From: Roseovarius sp.
GTDB taxonomy: Bacteria > Pseudomonadota > Alphaproteobacteria > Rhodobacterales > Rhodobacteraceae
Reading direction: 5' to 3'
DNA length: 64,000 nt
Assembly (NCBI RefSeq): GCF_027019125.1
Contig: NZ_JALUXE010000027.1
Span: 1 to 64,000, forward strand
Shown here: positions 52,913 through 61,685 of the stretch, piece after piece
Layout: each line of letters opens with the position of its first letter
Position numbering within the stretch: position 1 is the first letter of the stretch
The notes under the pieces: model-generated
The model's input: only the letters and a program-made list of their open reading frames with translations
Told to the model about the DNA's origin: nothing
The model's database searches: none
Position numbers and translations under genes: made by a program

Positions 52913-54043
52913 ATGACCTATCCCCTCCAAAGCCTGTCCCGTCGTACCGTGCTGGCAACTGGTGCCGCCGCGCTCGCAACCCCGCTGATCGCGCGCCGCG
53001 CGCTTGCCTCTTCTGGCGAGGTCAACGTTTTTGCCTGGGGCGATTACTTCCAGAACGGCGAGATTCCCGAAGCCTTCACCAAGGCCACCGGCATCAAGGT
53101 GAATGTCTCGACCTATGGCTCCAATGAAGAGGCCGCGTCCAAGCTGCGCGCCGCTGGCGGCAAGGGTTTTGACATCCTCTTCCCGTCGGTCGACACCCGC
53201 CCCAACTATGACGAGGGCAATCTCTTGGCCGAGATCGACGAATCCAGGCTCAAGGTGGACCGGATCGAGCCCGCACTCTGGCGGTCGTCGCTGGAACTGG
53301 GCGCAGCGCATCGCGGCAAGCGTTATCTGGTGCCGTTCGATTGGGGCACCGAGGGTATCACCTGGGACTCGAGCGCCGTTGATGTTGCGCCGGCCGATCT
53401 GTCTTATGCCCATCTCTGGGCGGACGGGCTGAACGGCAAGGTGGCCATGCGCCAGAAATCGGTGCTCATCACCCTCGCAATCTATCTCGACTCGATTGGC
53501 GAAGTGCCGTCGAACCGCGCCATGGACCTCTACAAGACCGAAGCAGATACGCGCCGCATCTTTGATGCCTGCGTGGCCTTTGCCGCCAAGAACAAGGCCA
53601 ATATCGGTGCCTATTGGAACAACGCCACCGAGGCCACCGGCGCCTTTACCGATGCGGGCTGCACCATCGGCCAGACATGGGATACGACCGGCATCAAGCT
53701 GCACATGGACGTGGACCCCAAGTGGCGCTATGCCGCCCCGAAAGAGGGCGCGCTTGCATGGATGGACACCGCTGCGATCCCGTCGGGGGCCGAGAATGTC
53801 GATCAGGCCTATGAATTCCTCAACTTCCTGATGAGCCCGGAAATCGGCGGCATGTTCGCAAACGCAACCGGTTACAATTCGGCGGCTGTCGGCGCATCTG
53901 CACATCTGAGCGAGGCCAACAAAGAGGCCTTTGCCTTTGCCTATCAGAATGGCGCGATCGAAAACCTGTGGTGGTGGCCGATGTTCACGCCCTGGTTCTC
54001 GGCGGTGCGCGAAGAGTATTCTGAAAAGCTGACCAACGCCTGA
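52913..54043 (+). CDS. Tat-exported polyamine-type substrate-binding protein
   Basis: The 376-residue protein has a twin-arginine-like signal (LSRRTVLATGAAALATP) and the PotD-family core EVNVFAWGDYFQNGEIPEAFTKATGIKVNVSTYGSNEEAASKLRAAGGKGFDILFPS. Export by Tat, unusual for this family, implies folding in the cytosol. Ligand is unknown: PotD pocket residues are only partially matched. It begins a five-gene operon ending in a PHP phosphoesterase. A stem-loop follows its stop. Confidence 0.88.
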   Translation: MTYPLQSLSRRTVLATGAAALATPLIARRALASSGEVNVFAWGDYFQNGEIPEAFTKATGIKVNVSTYGSNEEAASKLRAAGGKGFDILFPSVDTRPNYDEGNLLAEIDESRLKVDRIEPALWRSSLELGAAHRGKRYLVPFDWGTEGITWDSSAVDVAPADLSYAHLWADGLNGKVAMRQKSVLITLAIYLDSIGEVPSNRAMDLYKTEADTRRIFDACVAFAAKNKANIGAYWNNATEATGAFTDAGCTIGQTWDTTGIKLHMDVDPKWRYAAPKEGALAWMDTAAIPSGAENVDQAYEFLNFLMSPEIGGMFANATGYNSAAVGASAHLSEANKEAFAFAYQNGAIENLWWWPMFTPWFSAVREEYSEKLTNA

Positions 54044-54054
54044 GGCGACAGGGT

Positions 54055-54078
54055 GGCGCGGGGTGATGTCCCCGCGCC
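54055..54078 (+). promoter_or_regulatory. Intercistronic stem-loop after the Tat-type binding-protein gene
   Basis: GGCGCGGGG and CCCCGCGCC form a perfect 9-bp stem with a TGATGT loop. It lies 11 bases after the stop, as with the other transporter operons of the window. An ATG in the loop is unlikely to be the start of the next gene. Confidence 0.6.
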
Positions 54079-54098
54079 CATTTCATGGACAGACCAAG

Positions 54099-55196
54099 AT
54101 GACAGTTTCCGCGCGCGGGATGGAGATCACCCTATCCGCTGCCGCCGTCCGATTTGGCGACTTTCAGGCCGTGCATCCCACGGATCTGACCATTCGGGCG
54201 GGTGAGTTCTTTTCGATCCTCGGACCCTCGGGATGTGGCAAGACCACGATCCTGCGTCTTGTGTCGGGCTTTCTCGATCCGTCCGAGGGCGATGTGTTGA
54301 TCGGTGGCCGGTCCATGAGGGGTATCGCTCCCTCGGATCGTCCGACCGCGCTGATCTTTCAGAATCTCGCGCTTTTTCCCTTGATGCCAGTGTGGGAGAA
54401 TGTGGCCTTTGGCCTTGAAATGCGCGGGTGGAGCAAGGCAAGGCGCCGGGCACGTGCGATCGAGCTGCTCACGATGGTGGCGCTTGGCGATCATGCCGAT
54501 AAGCTGCCCTCGGAATTGTCGGGTGGTCAGCGTCAGCGCGTGGCGATTGCCCGCGCTCTGGCGGTTGAACCTGCGGTTCTGCTGCTGGACGAACCGCTTT
54601 CGGCGCTCGATCTCAAGCTGCGCCAGCATATGCGCACAGAGCTCAAGCAATTGCAGCGCGAGACCGGCATCACCTTTGTCTATATCACCCATGATCAGGG
54701 CGAGGCGCTGACCATGTCTGACCGGGTGGCGGTGATGAATGCCGGACGGCTGGTGCAACTGGGCACGGCTGACGACCTCTATGACCGCCCGGCAAACGCC
54801 TTTGTTGCCACTTTTGTCGGGGAAACCAACCGTCTTACCGGGCGCATCGATGCGGTAGAGGGGAAGCGCGCGCGCATCGCCACCCCCGAGGGCCCCTTTG
54901 TCGCGCCCAATCCGGCGGGTTTGGGGGTGGGAAATCACGCGTTTCTTTTCCTGCGGCCAGAACGGTTGCATGTGCTGACCGAAGGCGACAGCCGCGCCAA
55001 CATGCTGGCCGGCCGCCTCGTTCGTCGGGATATGGAGGGGGCGTTCTCGACCCTCGTGATCGATACAGGCCAGAGCCATGTGACCGTGCACCGTGTGAAT
55101 GGGGGAGATGCCCCTCTTGTGGAGGGGGCCGTGTCCCTTGGGTTTTCGCAAGATGCTGGGGTGATCCTGCCCTTGGGCGAGACCGCCAATGACTGA
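54099..55196 (+). CDS. Polyamine-type ABC transporter ATP-binding protein (second system)
   Basis: A PotA-type ATPase of about 365 residues: Walker A GPSGCGKTT, Q-loop LIFQNLALF, signature [15 protein letters not shown], Walker B VLLLDEPLSALD, H-loop ITHD and a C-terminal TOBE domain. The ATG at 54099 is preferred because earlier in-frame starts fall in the upstream stem-loop, though its ribosome-binding site is weak. It overlaps the next permease by eight bases. Confidence 0.88.
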   Translation: MTVSARGMEITLSAAAVRFGDFQAVHPTDLTIRAGEFFSILGPSGCGKTTILRLVSGFLDPSEGDVLIGGRSMRGIAPSDRPTALIFQNLALFPLMPVWENVAFGLEMRGWSKARRRARAIELLTMVALGDHADKLPSELSGGQRQRVAIARALAVEPAVLLLDEPLSALDLKLRQHMRTELKQLQRETGITFVYITHDQGEALTMSDRVAVMNAGRLVQLGTADDLYDRPANAFVATFVGETNRLTGRIDAVEGKRARIATPEGPFVAPNPAGLGVGNHAFLFLRPERLHVLTEGDSRANMLAGRLVRRDMEGAFSTLVIDTGQSHVTVHRVNGGDAPLVEGAVSLGFSQDAGVILPLGETAND

Positions 55197-56217
55197 GCTG
55201 CGCCGCGCTTTCGGTGCGCCCTTGTCGGCGCTGATCGTTTTTCTGGCAGGCGTCTGGATTCTGGGCCTGATTGCCGCGCCGCAGATCATCATGATCGAAC
55301 AGTCGTTCTGGACCATGCAGCGCCCCGAGGGCGCGGCCGAACTGTCGGTCAGAATCGACGCGCTCTACAATCGCCTCGATGTTCTGGCGCTGGATCACGC
55401 CGCAGCCGCCGATGACGCGGCCCGCGCCGCCATCGACGCCGAGCGCGTTGAGGTGCAGGGCGAAATCACCGCACTCGAAGCCCAGGAAAGCACGCCGGTC
55501 AAGACCTGGACACTGTCAAATTACGCACAGATGGGGCAGGCGCATCTGGCCATTTTCGCCAAGACGATCCTCGCTTCTCTTGCCGTGACGGCGATTGCCT
55601 TTGTGGTCTGCTATCCCATCGCCTTTGCCATCGCCAAACTGGAGCCGCCGCGCCGGGCGGCGATGATCATGTTGGCGCTGGTGGTGCCTTATGCAATCAA
55701 CGAACTGCTGCGGGTTTTCGCCTGGCAGATGATCCTGAATTACAGCGGGCCGCTCAACGCGGCACTGGGGTTGGTGGGGATTGGTCCGATCCCCTTTCTC
55801 GAAAGCGGCACAGGCGTCTTTGTGGCCATGGTCTATGCCTATATCCTGTTCATGGTCTTTCCGCTCTACAATGTGCTGGAAACGCTCGACACCAATCAGA
55901 TCGAGGCGGCGCGGGATCTGGGGGCCGGACCGCTTCAGATTCATCGCCGCGTGGTGTTGCCCCATGCCCGGCCCGGTATTGCCGTGGGCTGTATCATGAC
56001 CTTCATGCTGTCGGCGGGGTCTTATGCGGTGCCCTATATCATGACGCGCGGCACCGCGGATCCGTGGTTCACGCAGCTGGTCTACAACCGCTTTTTCCAG
56101 GCAACCAATTGGAACGTGGGGGCGGCCTATGCTCTCAGCCTGCTGGTGGTCTGCACCGGATTCATCTTTGTGATGATGCGTCTGCTCAAGGTGCGGCTCA
56201 AGGATATCGCAAAATGA
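55189..56217 (+). CDS. Polyamine-type ABC permease with extra periplasmic coiled-coil loop
   Basis: The 342-residue permease has the usual six segments and EAA loop (EAARDLGAGPLQIHRRVVLPHARPG) but is about 55 residues longer than the other PotB-like gene here. The extra part, residues about 44-106, lies between the first two membrane segments and is rich in Ala, Asp and Glu with a coiled-coil look (LSVRIDALYNRLDVLALDH). Such an insert could touch the binding protein. Overlaps neighbours on both sides. Confidence 0.87.
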   Translation: MTELRRAFGAPLSALIVFLAGVWILGLIAAPQIIMIEQSFWTMQRPEGAAELSVRIDALYNRLDVLALDHAAAADDAARAAIDAERVEVQGEITALEAQESTPVKTWTLSNYAQMGQAHLAIFAKTILASLAVTAIAFVVCYPIAFAIAKLEPPRRAAMIMLALVVPYAINELLRVFAWQMILNYSGPLNAALGLVGIGPIPFLESGTGVFVAMVYAYILFMVFPLYNVLETLDTNQIEAARDLGAGPLQIHRRVVLPHARPGIAVGCIMTFMLSAGSYAVPYIMTRGTADPWFTQLVYNRFFQATNWNVGAAYALSLLVVCTGFIFVMMRLLKVRLKDIAK

Positions 56218-57020
56218 GCGGGCGGGGCAGCGGTCTCATCCTGCGTGTCTATATGGCGCTGTTCTTTGTCTACATGTTCTTGCCGCTCGGGATTATGGTC
56301 GTGGCAGGGTTCAATGCCTATTCACCGCCGTCGGTCACGGTCTGGCAGGGGTTCAGCCTGCAGTGGTTTGGTGAATTATGGGCGGATGAGCGGATGCGGT
56401 CGGGCTTGCGCAATTCGCTGATCATCGCCGGGTCCGTGATCGCCCTTGCCCTGCCGATGGGATTGGCGGGCGCGCTGCTGCTGGGGCGGTTGGGGGCACG
56501 GGCTGCGGGGTTGCTTTACACGTTGATGGTGTCGCCGCTTTTGACGCCGGGGATCATTCTGGGCATCTCAACGGTCATTTTCTGGCGCAACTTCGATGTC
56601 GCCGGGGGGCTGTTTACCGCGATCCTTGCACAGACGACATTTGTCGCCTCTTACGCGATGCTCATGTTCATGGCGCGGTTGCAGCGGCAGGATGCAACGC
56701 TGGAAGAGGCGGCGCGGGATCTGGGGGCCACGCCCCTGCAGGCGTTTCGCCGGATCACCTTGCCGTTCCTGCGGCCAACCATTGCCACGGCGGCGGTGAT
56801 CGCGTTCCTGCAGAGTTTCGAGAATTACAATACCACCATGTTTGCCATCGGTGGTCAGCATACGCTGGTGACGGAAATCGGATCACGCATGCGGTTTGGT
56901 CTCTCGCCGGTGGTCAATGTCATCGGTATCCTCTTCATCATTGCCACGATCACCTGCGCGGTGGTCTGGGCCATCCTCAAAGAGCGCGAACGCGGCGCCG
57001 CAAACGGAGCATCGGCATGA
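56214..57020 (+). CDS. Polyamine-type ABC transporter permease (PotC-like, second system)
   Basis: The 268-residue protein starts GLILRVYMALFFVYMFLPLGIMVVAGFNAYSP and has the EAA loop EEAARDLGATPLQAFRRITLPFLRP. Its ATG overlaps the preceding permease stop by four bases and its stop overlaps the PHP gene start by four bases. It completes the channel. Confidence 0.9.
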   Translation: MSGRGSGLILRVYMALFFVYMFLPLGIMVVAGFNAYSPPSVTVWQGFSLQWFGELWADERMRSGLRNSLIIAGSVIALALPMGLAGALLLGRLGARAAGLLYTLMVSPLLTPGIILGISTVIFWRNFDVAGGLFTAILAQTTFVASYAMLMFMARLQRQDATLEEAARDLGATPLQAFRRITLPFLRPTIATAAVIAFLQSFENYNTTMFAIGGQHTLVTEIGSRMRFGLSPVVNVIGILFIIATITCAVVWAILKERERGAANGASA

Positions 57021-57940
57021 TCGACGTATTCTCTGCCCCAGGACGGTTCTGGCGCGGCAATCTGCATACACATTCGACCCGTTCGGACGGGGTGCTGCCC
57101 CCCGAGGAAGTCTGTCGTCGCTATGCCGCCGAGGGCTATGATTTCATGGCGTTGACCGATCATTTCGTCGGGCGCTATGACTATCCGATCACCGACACTC
57201 GCGCCTATCGCAGCAACCGCTTTACCACACTGCTAGGGGCCGAGTTGCATTCGGGCGCGCTTTCCAACGGGGAGCTTTGGCATATCCTCGCGGTGGGTCT
57301 GCCCGATGATTTTACCCCCTCGAATTCCCCCGAGTTCAAGCCGGTGCCGGATCAGGAAACCGGCCCCGAGATTGCTGCGCGGGCGGTCGCCGCCGGGGCG
57401 TTTGTCGCTGTGGCACATCCGCAATGGTCTGGATTGACGCTGGCGGATGCGCGTAGCCTCAGCGCAGCGCATGCGGTCGAAATCTACAATCACGGCTGCC
57501 ATATGGGCTGTGACCGGGGTGACGGATTCGGCATTGCCGATCTCTTGCTCAGTGAGGGGCGGCGCCTGTCGCTGATTGCCACCGATGACGCACATTTTTC
57601 TGAGCCCGATCATTTCGGCGGTTGGGTCATGGTCAAGTCCGAGGAAAACTCTCCCGAAGCGTTGCTTGCGGCGCTCAAGGCCGGCCTCTTTTACTCCAGT
57701 CAGGGGCCGGAAATTCGCGCGCTCCACGTGGAAGACGGGGCGATCGAGGTGCAATGTTCTGCCGCATCGGCGGTCATGGTGCTGGGCCACGGATCGGCCG
57801 GGGTGGCCGTGCATGGCCACTCGATGACACGCGCGCGCATCCCGTTTGATCCCCGTTGTGCCGCCTCACCGTGGCTGCGGGTCACGGTGGTGGATGCGGC
57901 TGGCAAACGCGCCTGGTCCAATCCGATCTGGAAGGGCTGA
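57017..57940 (+). CDS. PHP-domain phosphoesterase coupled to transporter
   Basis: The 307-residue protein has PHP metal motifs: NLHTHSTRSDG (His17, His19), ALTDHFVGRYD, VAHPQWSG and IATDDAHF. PHP enzymes use two or three metals to cleave phosphoester or phosphoamide bonds in the cytosol. It overlaps the last permease gene by four bases, so it is co-translated with the importer and may act on the imported compound. No DNA-polymerase or histidinol-phosphatase context is present. Substrate unknown. Confidence 0.87.
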   Translation: MIDVFSAPGRFWRGNLHTHSTRSDGVLPPEEVCRRYAAEGYDFMALTDHFVGRYDYPITDTRAYRSNRFTTLLGAELHSGALSNGELWHILAVGLPDDFTPSNSPEFKPVPDQETGPEIAARAVAAGAFVAVAHPQWSGLTLADARSLSAAHAVEIYNHGCHMGCDRGDGFGIADLLLSEGRRLSLIATDDAHFSEPDHFGGWVMVKSEENSPEALLAALKAGLFYSSQGPEIRALHVEDGAIEVQCSAASAVMVLGHGSAGVAVHGHSMTRARIPFDPRCAASPWLRVTVVDAAGKRAWSNPIWKG

Positions 57941-57954
57941 GCCGTGCTCAGCCC
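57934..57954. terminator. Stem-loop that holds both convergent stop codons
   Basis: GGGCTGAGC and GCTCAGCCC form a perfect 9-bp stem with a three-base loop. The PHP stop (57938-57940) lies in one arm and the GMC stop (57948-57950) in the other. It can end transcripts in both directions, though no T-run follows. Confidence 0.6.
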
Positions 57955-59561
57955 GCCGCGCGATCCTCAAGGATCATATCCGAGGCTTTCTCGCCGATCA
58001 TGATGGCCGGGGCGTTGGTGTTGCCCGAAACGATCTCGGGCATGATCGAGCAATCCGCCACGCGCAGCCCGTCAATGCCATGCACGCGCAGCCGCGCATC
58101 CACCACGGTATCTGGTCCCTGTCCCATCTTGCAGGTGCCGGTCGGATGATAGATCGTCGTCGAATAGCGCCGCGCCCAATCCAGTGTGCCCTCGTAATCC
58201 TCAAGGTCAAGCGTGCGGTCGGGGCGGAACTCCTCTGAGATCTTTGACGTTAACGGCGCGCAGCGCGCGATGCGTCGGGCGATCTTGATCCCTTCCACGA
58301 TGGTTCGGCAATCGGTTTCGGTCGAGAGGTAGTTGGGGATAATCTTCGGATATTGGCGCGGATCTCCCGACGCGAGCCGGATTTCTCCTCGGCTTTCTGG
58401 CCGCAACTGACAGACCGACATGGTAAAAGCCGAGAAGCGATGCACGCCCTCGCCGGGGCTGTCGGCGGACCAGGGTTGCACATGGAACTGCACATCGGGC
58501 GTTTCGACATGGTCGCCGGTGCGCATGAATCCCGTCGCGAGGCTGGCCGCCATGGCCATGGGGCCCGAGCGCGACAGCGCGTATTTCAGCGCGATCCGCG
58601 CCTGATTGGTCAGGCTGCGCACCTCGTCGTTCATCGTCGGTTCATGGCATTTGAACACGAGCCGCGCTTGCAGATGGTCCTGCATGTGACGCCCTACCGC
58701 CCGCAGGTCATGGCGCACCTTGATTCCGTGGTCCTGCAAATGCGCTGCTTCGCCAATGCCCGAAAGCATCAAGATCTGGGGCGAGCCGATGGCACCAGAG
58801 GACAGGATCACCTCGCGCCCCGCCCGGACCACCTGATCTAACCCCGCCCGGTCGCGGTAGGCCACGCCGGTCGCGCGCCGCCCCTCAAGGATGATGTGGC
58901 TGGCCTGCGCATGGGTGATGATGGTCAGGTTCGGTCGTTTGCGCGCCGGGTTGAGAAAGGCCACAGCCGCAGAGCACCGCCGCCCGTTGCGCGTGGTCAG
59001 TTGGAAATATCCCACGCCCTCTTGCGTGGCCCCGTTGTAATCGGGATTGAACGGATAGCCCGCCTCCTGTGCGGCGGCCACCCAGGCGTCACAGATCGGG
59101 CGTTTGAGGCGCATGTCAGAGACCCAAAGCGTGCCCTGATCGCCGTGATACTCATCGGCACCGCGTTCTTGATTTTCAGAGCGTTTGAAGAGCGGCAGCA
59201 CATCCTTCCACCCCCAGCCCGGATTGCCCATCTGCGCCCAGCGGTCGTAATCCTGCGGTTGACCGCGCACATAGAGCAAGCCGTTGAGCGAGGAAGAACC
59301 GCCCAACACCTTGCCGCGTGGCCAGTCGAGCGCACGACCATTCAGCCCCGGATCAGGCTCCGTGCGATAGCACCAATCCACTGCCGGATTGTGCATCGTC
59401 TTGAAGTATCCGACGGGAATATGGATCCAAGGGTTCCAGTCTCGGCCACCGGCTTCGAGCAGAACCACCTTGATCGCGGGGTTCGCCGAGAGACGATTCG
59501 CCAGGACACATCCGGCAGAGCCCGCGCCGACGATCACGTAATCCGCTGAAATCTCCGACAT
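57948..59561 (-). CDS. GMC-family FAD oxidoreductase (choline-dehydrogenase-like)
   Basis: The 537-residue enzyme has the FAD motif DYVIVGAGSAGCVLANRLS, the GMC signature 1 KVLGGSSSLNGLLYVRG and signature 2 SSGAIGSPQILMLSGIG, and a C-terminal YHPTGTCKMG with the catalytic histidine. It would oxidise an alcohol or polyol with electrons to a quinone. Betaine genes (betB, betI) are absent, so choline as substrate is uncertain. It is divergent from a TRAP importer. GGAGG lies before the ATG at 59561. Confidence 0.9.
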   Translation of the reverse strand: MSEISADYVIVGAGSAGCVLANRLSANPAIKVVLLEAGGRDWNPWIHIPVGYFKTMHNPAVDWCYRTEPDPGLNGRALDWPRGKVLGGSSSLNGLLYVRGQPQDYDRWAQMGNPGWGWKDVLPLFKRSENQERGADEYHGDQGTLWVSDMRLKRPICDAWVAAAQEAGYPFNPDYNGATQEGVGYFQLTTRNGRRCSAAVAFLNPARKRPNLTIITHAQASHIILEGRRATGVAYRDRAGLDQVVRAGREVILSSGAIGSPQILMLSGIGEAAHLQDHGIKVRHDLRAVGRHMQDHLQARLVFKCHEPTMNDEVRSLTNQARIALKYALSRSGPMAMAASLATGFMRTGDHVETPDVQFHVQPWSADSPGEGVHRFSAFTMSVCQLRPESRGEIRLASGDPRQYPKIIPNYLSTETDCRTIVEGIKIARRIARCAPLTSKISEEFRPDRTLDLEDYEGTLDWARRYSTTIYHPTGTCKMGQGPDTVVDARLRVHGIDGLRVADCSIMPEIVSGNTNAPAIMIGEKASDMILEDRAAG

Positions 59562-59581
59562 TCCGGGCCTCCATTTGGTCA

Positions 59582-59623
59582 TTCTTGGTGCAAGAAAAAA
59601 ATATCCTTGCCAGAATAAGGATA
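59582..59623. promoter_or_regulatory. Two palindromes in the GMC/TRAP divergent promoter
   Basis: TTCTTG-GTG-CAAGAA (59582-59596) and TATCCTT-8-AAGGATA (59602-59623) are both perfect. They fill much of the 116-base gap between the divergent genes and are plausible operators of the IclR-type regulator encoded at the end of the TRAP operon. Confidence 0.55.
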
Positions 59624-59677
59624 ATTCGATCAATATTGAGACTGCAAGTATCAAAATTGCACAATGGGGAGGAGACC

Positions 59678-60913
59678 ATGAAAGTATCGAAAGCCCTGAG
59701 CGGAATTTCCCGCCGGGACCTGTTCCGCCTGTCAGGTCAGTTCGGCCTGTCATCCGTGGTATTGGGTGCGGGGGCGCTGACGGGGGCAGTCTCGCTTCCG
59801 TCCTTGGCGCGCGCCGCCGAGAGCACCTATGAAAAGCGCTTTGGCAAAGAGCCCAAGCACACGCTGAAATTGGGGGCTGCGGGTTTCAACGCACGCAACC
59901 TGTTGATCGAACGCGCCGGCGTTCTGGAATTCGCCCGCGATCTGGAGGAGCGGACCGAGGGTGAAATTCGCGTGGAATTCATCGGCGACAACCAGATCTG
60001 TGGTCAGCTCAACTGTGTGGAAAAGACACAGACGGGCGTGGTCGACATGTATGCCGCCTCGACACAGAATTCAGCCGGCGGTGCGCCCTACCTGAACGTC
60101 CTCGACTACGCGTATATGTTCCCCAGCCGGGCCGCGCAGTATCACTTCCTCTATAGCCCCGCCTCGCAAAAGATCTTGCGCGAGCCGCTGGAAAAGCGGC
60201 ATGGCCTCAAATTCCTGTTCTCGCATTGCGAATTGCGCGGCCTTCAGATGGGCAAATCTTTTGCTGACAAGCCCACCGTGACCAAGCTTGAGGAACTGTT
60301 CGGCACCAAGAACCGTGTGACCGGCACGCAGTTGGGCCGTATCGCCATGCAATTGCTCAACCTCAACCCGGTGCCGGTGGCCTGGGAGGAAACGCTCGAC
60401 GGGCTCAAGCAGGGATTGATCGACGGGGCCGAAACCTGGGCCTCTGCCGTGGCTTATGCGAACATGGCCCCCGTCGTCAGCCAGTCGGTTGACCTCAAGT
60501 TCTTCTGTGGCACCGAACACACCTCGATGTCGGCCAAGGTGTTCGACGCGATGGAGGCGCATTTGCAGGATGCAATCATGGAGTCCGCCTATCTGGCGCA
60601 GGTCCATGTGCAGGCGGCCAACGAGGCGGCGCTTGTCAAGACGGTGGGCTTTTCAGACCCGCAACTGCCCGGCACCATTTTTGCCCAGAACGGCGTGCGC
60701 CCCGCGTTTCTCGCCGACGATCAGATCAAGATGGCCGAGGAAATGTGCTCGCCCGAGTTCAATCCGGAGCCTTGGGCGCAGTGGCGTGAGCGGCTCAATG
60801 GCTGGGCCGATGGCATCGACACCTATCAGGAAATCTACAACGTCGCGCGCGAGATTCCTGTGGATACGCTGCCCGAGAATGTCGAGCCGCGCCGCTGGTG
60901 GCGGTCAGCCTAA
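59678..60913 (+). CDS. Tat-exported TRAP solute-binding protein
   Basis: The 411-residue protein opens with a twin-arginine-like signal (ISRRDLFRLSGQFGLSSVVLGAG) and is a DctP-type receptor: FARDLEERTEGEIRVEFIGDNQICGQLNCVEKTQTGVVDMYAASTQN, TKNRVTGTQLGRIAMQLLNLNPVPVAWEETLDGLKQGLIDGAETWASAV. It is longer than usual DctP (about 330), mainly at both ends. It binds an unknown solute in the periplasm. GGGGAGGAG precedes the ATG. Confidence 0.9.
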   Translation: MKVSKALSGISRRDLFRLSGQFGLSSVVLGAGALTGAVSLPSLARAAESTYEKRFGKEPKHTLKLGAAGFNARNLLIERAGVLEFARDLEERTEGEIRVEFIGDNQICGQLNCVEKTQTGVVDMYAASTQNSAGGAPYLNVLDYAYMFPSRAAQYHFLYSPASQKILREPLEKRHGLKFLFSHCELRGLQMGKSFADKPTVTKLEELFGTKNRVTGTQLGRIAMQLLNLNPVPVAWEETLDGLKQGLIDGAETWASAVAYANMAPVVSQSVDLKFFCGTEHTSMSAKVFDAMEAHLQDAIMESAYLAQVHVQAANEAALVKTVGFSDPQLPGTIFAQNGVRPAFLADDQIKMAEEMCSPEFNPEPWAQWRERLNGWADGIDTYQEIYNVAREIPVDTLPENVEPRRWWRSA

Positions 60914-60927
60914 GACGATAGGCTCTG

Positions 60928-60956
60928 ATCGGGTCGCGCAATCCGCGTGGCCCGAT
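60928..60956 (+). promoter_or_regulatory. Imperfect stem-loop after TRAP binding-protein gene
   Basis: ATCGGG/CCCGAT with inner CGCG/CGCG can fold with small bulges, 14 bases after the receptor stop. It resembles the perfect stems after the other binding-protein genes but is weaker. Confidence 0.4.
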
Positions 60957-61015
60957 ACCCCAAGCCGCCGACACGTGCGGCACGGACATACGGCAACCCA
61001 AAGGGAGGAACGGGC

Positions 61016-61684
61016 ATGACCGGCTGGTTTCAGGGCACAGGCGAGATCCTGAGCGCCCTCATGGCAGGCGATTCCTGGATGTTGAGTCAGGCGATGAACG
61101 CCCCGGCGGCCTGGCCGTTGGGCCTGGCTGCAATGCTGGTGCTGGCGTTGGTCATTCTTCTGTTCTATCGCCTCAGCCCTTGGGCAGAGCGCAATCTGGA
61201 AAAGACGATCATGGTCGTGTCCTATCTGGCCATCGGCGGGATCATCTTTGTCGAGGTCTTTCGCCGCTTCGTGCTGTCGCAACAGGTGCCATGGTCCACC
61301 ACGCTGCCGCCGTTTCTGTTTCTCATAATGACCTATTTCGGCTGTAGCTATAACGTGAAATTGCGCACCCACCTGGCCTTTGCCGAATTCCGAAACGCAA
61401 TGTCGCGGTCGGGGCAGATGGGGTGCCTCATGCTCGACGCGGTGCTGTGGGTCGGGTTCTCTTGGGTCGTGGTTGTGACGTCCACCAAGGTGGCTGTCAA
61501 TTCGGCCGCGAATTTCCAGATCATGCTGGGCACCGACAATGTCATGCAATGGTGGTTCCTCTTGTCCGTGCCTCTGGCCTTTACCACGCTGGTGGCACGG
61601 GTGATAGAGAATGCCGTGACGGATATTGCCAATTTCCGCAGTGGCGAGACCCTGATCTCCCAAGCCGTGATCGGAGGCGACTGA
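61016..61684 (+). CDS. TRAP transporter small permease (DctQ family)
   Basis: The 222-residue protein has four or five membrane segments with a DctQ-like arrangement (LEKTIMVVSYLAIGGIIFVEVFRRFVLSQQVPWSTTLPPFLFLIMTYFGCSYNVKLRTHLAF). It is longer than the other small permease here, due to a 50-residue N-terminal extension with an additional hydrophobic stretch. AAGGGAGGAA precedes the ATG. Confidence 0.85.
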   Translation: MTGWFQGTGEILSALMAGDSWMLSQAMNAPAAWPLGLAAMLVLALVILLFYRLSPWAERNLEKTIMVVSYLAIGGIIFVEVFRRFVLSQQVPWSTTLPPFLFLIMTYFGCSYNVKLRTHLAFAEFRNAMSRSGQMGCLMLDAVLWVGFSWVVVVTSTKVAVNSAANFQIMLGTDNVMQWWFLLSVPLAFTTLVARVIENAVTDIANFRSGETLISQAVIGGD

Positions 61685-61685
61685 C

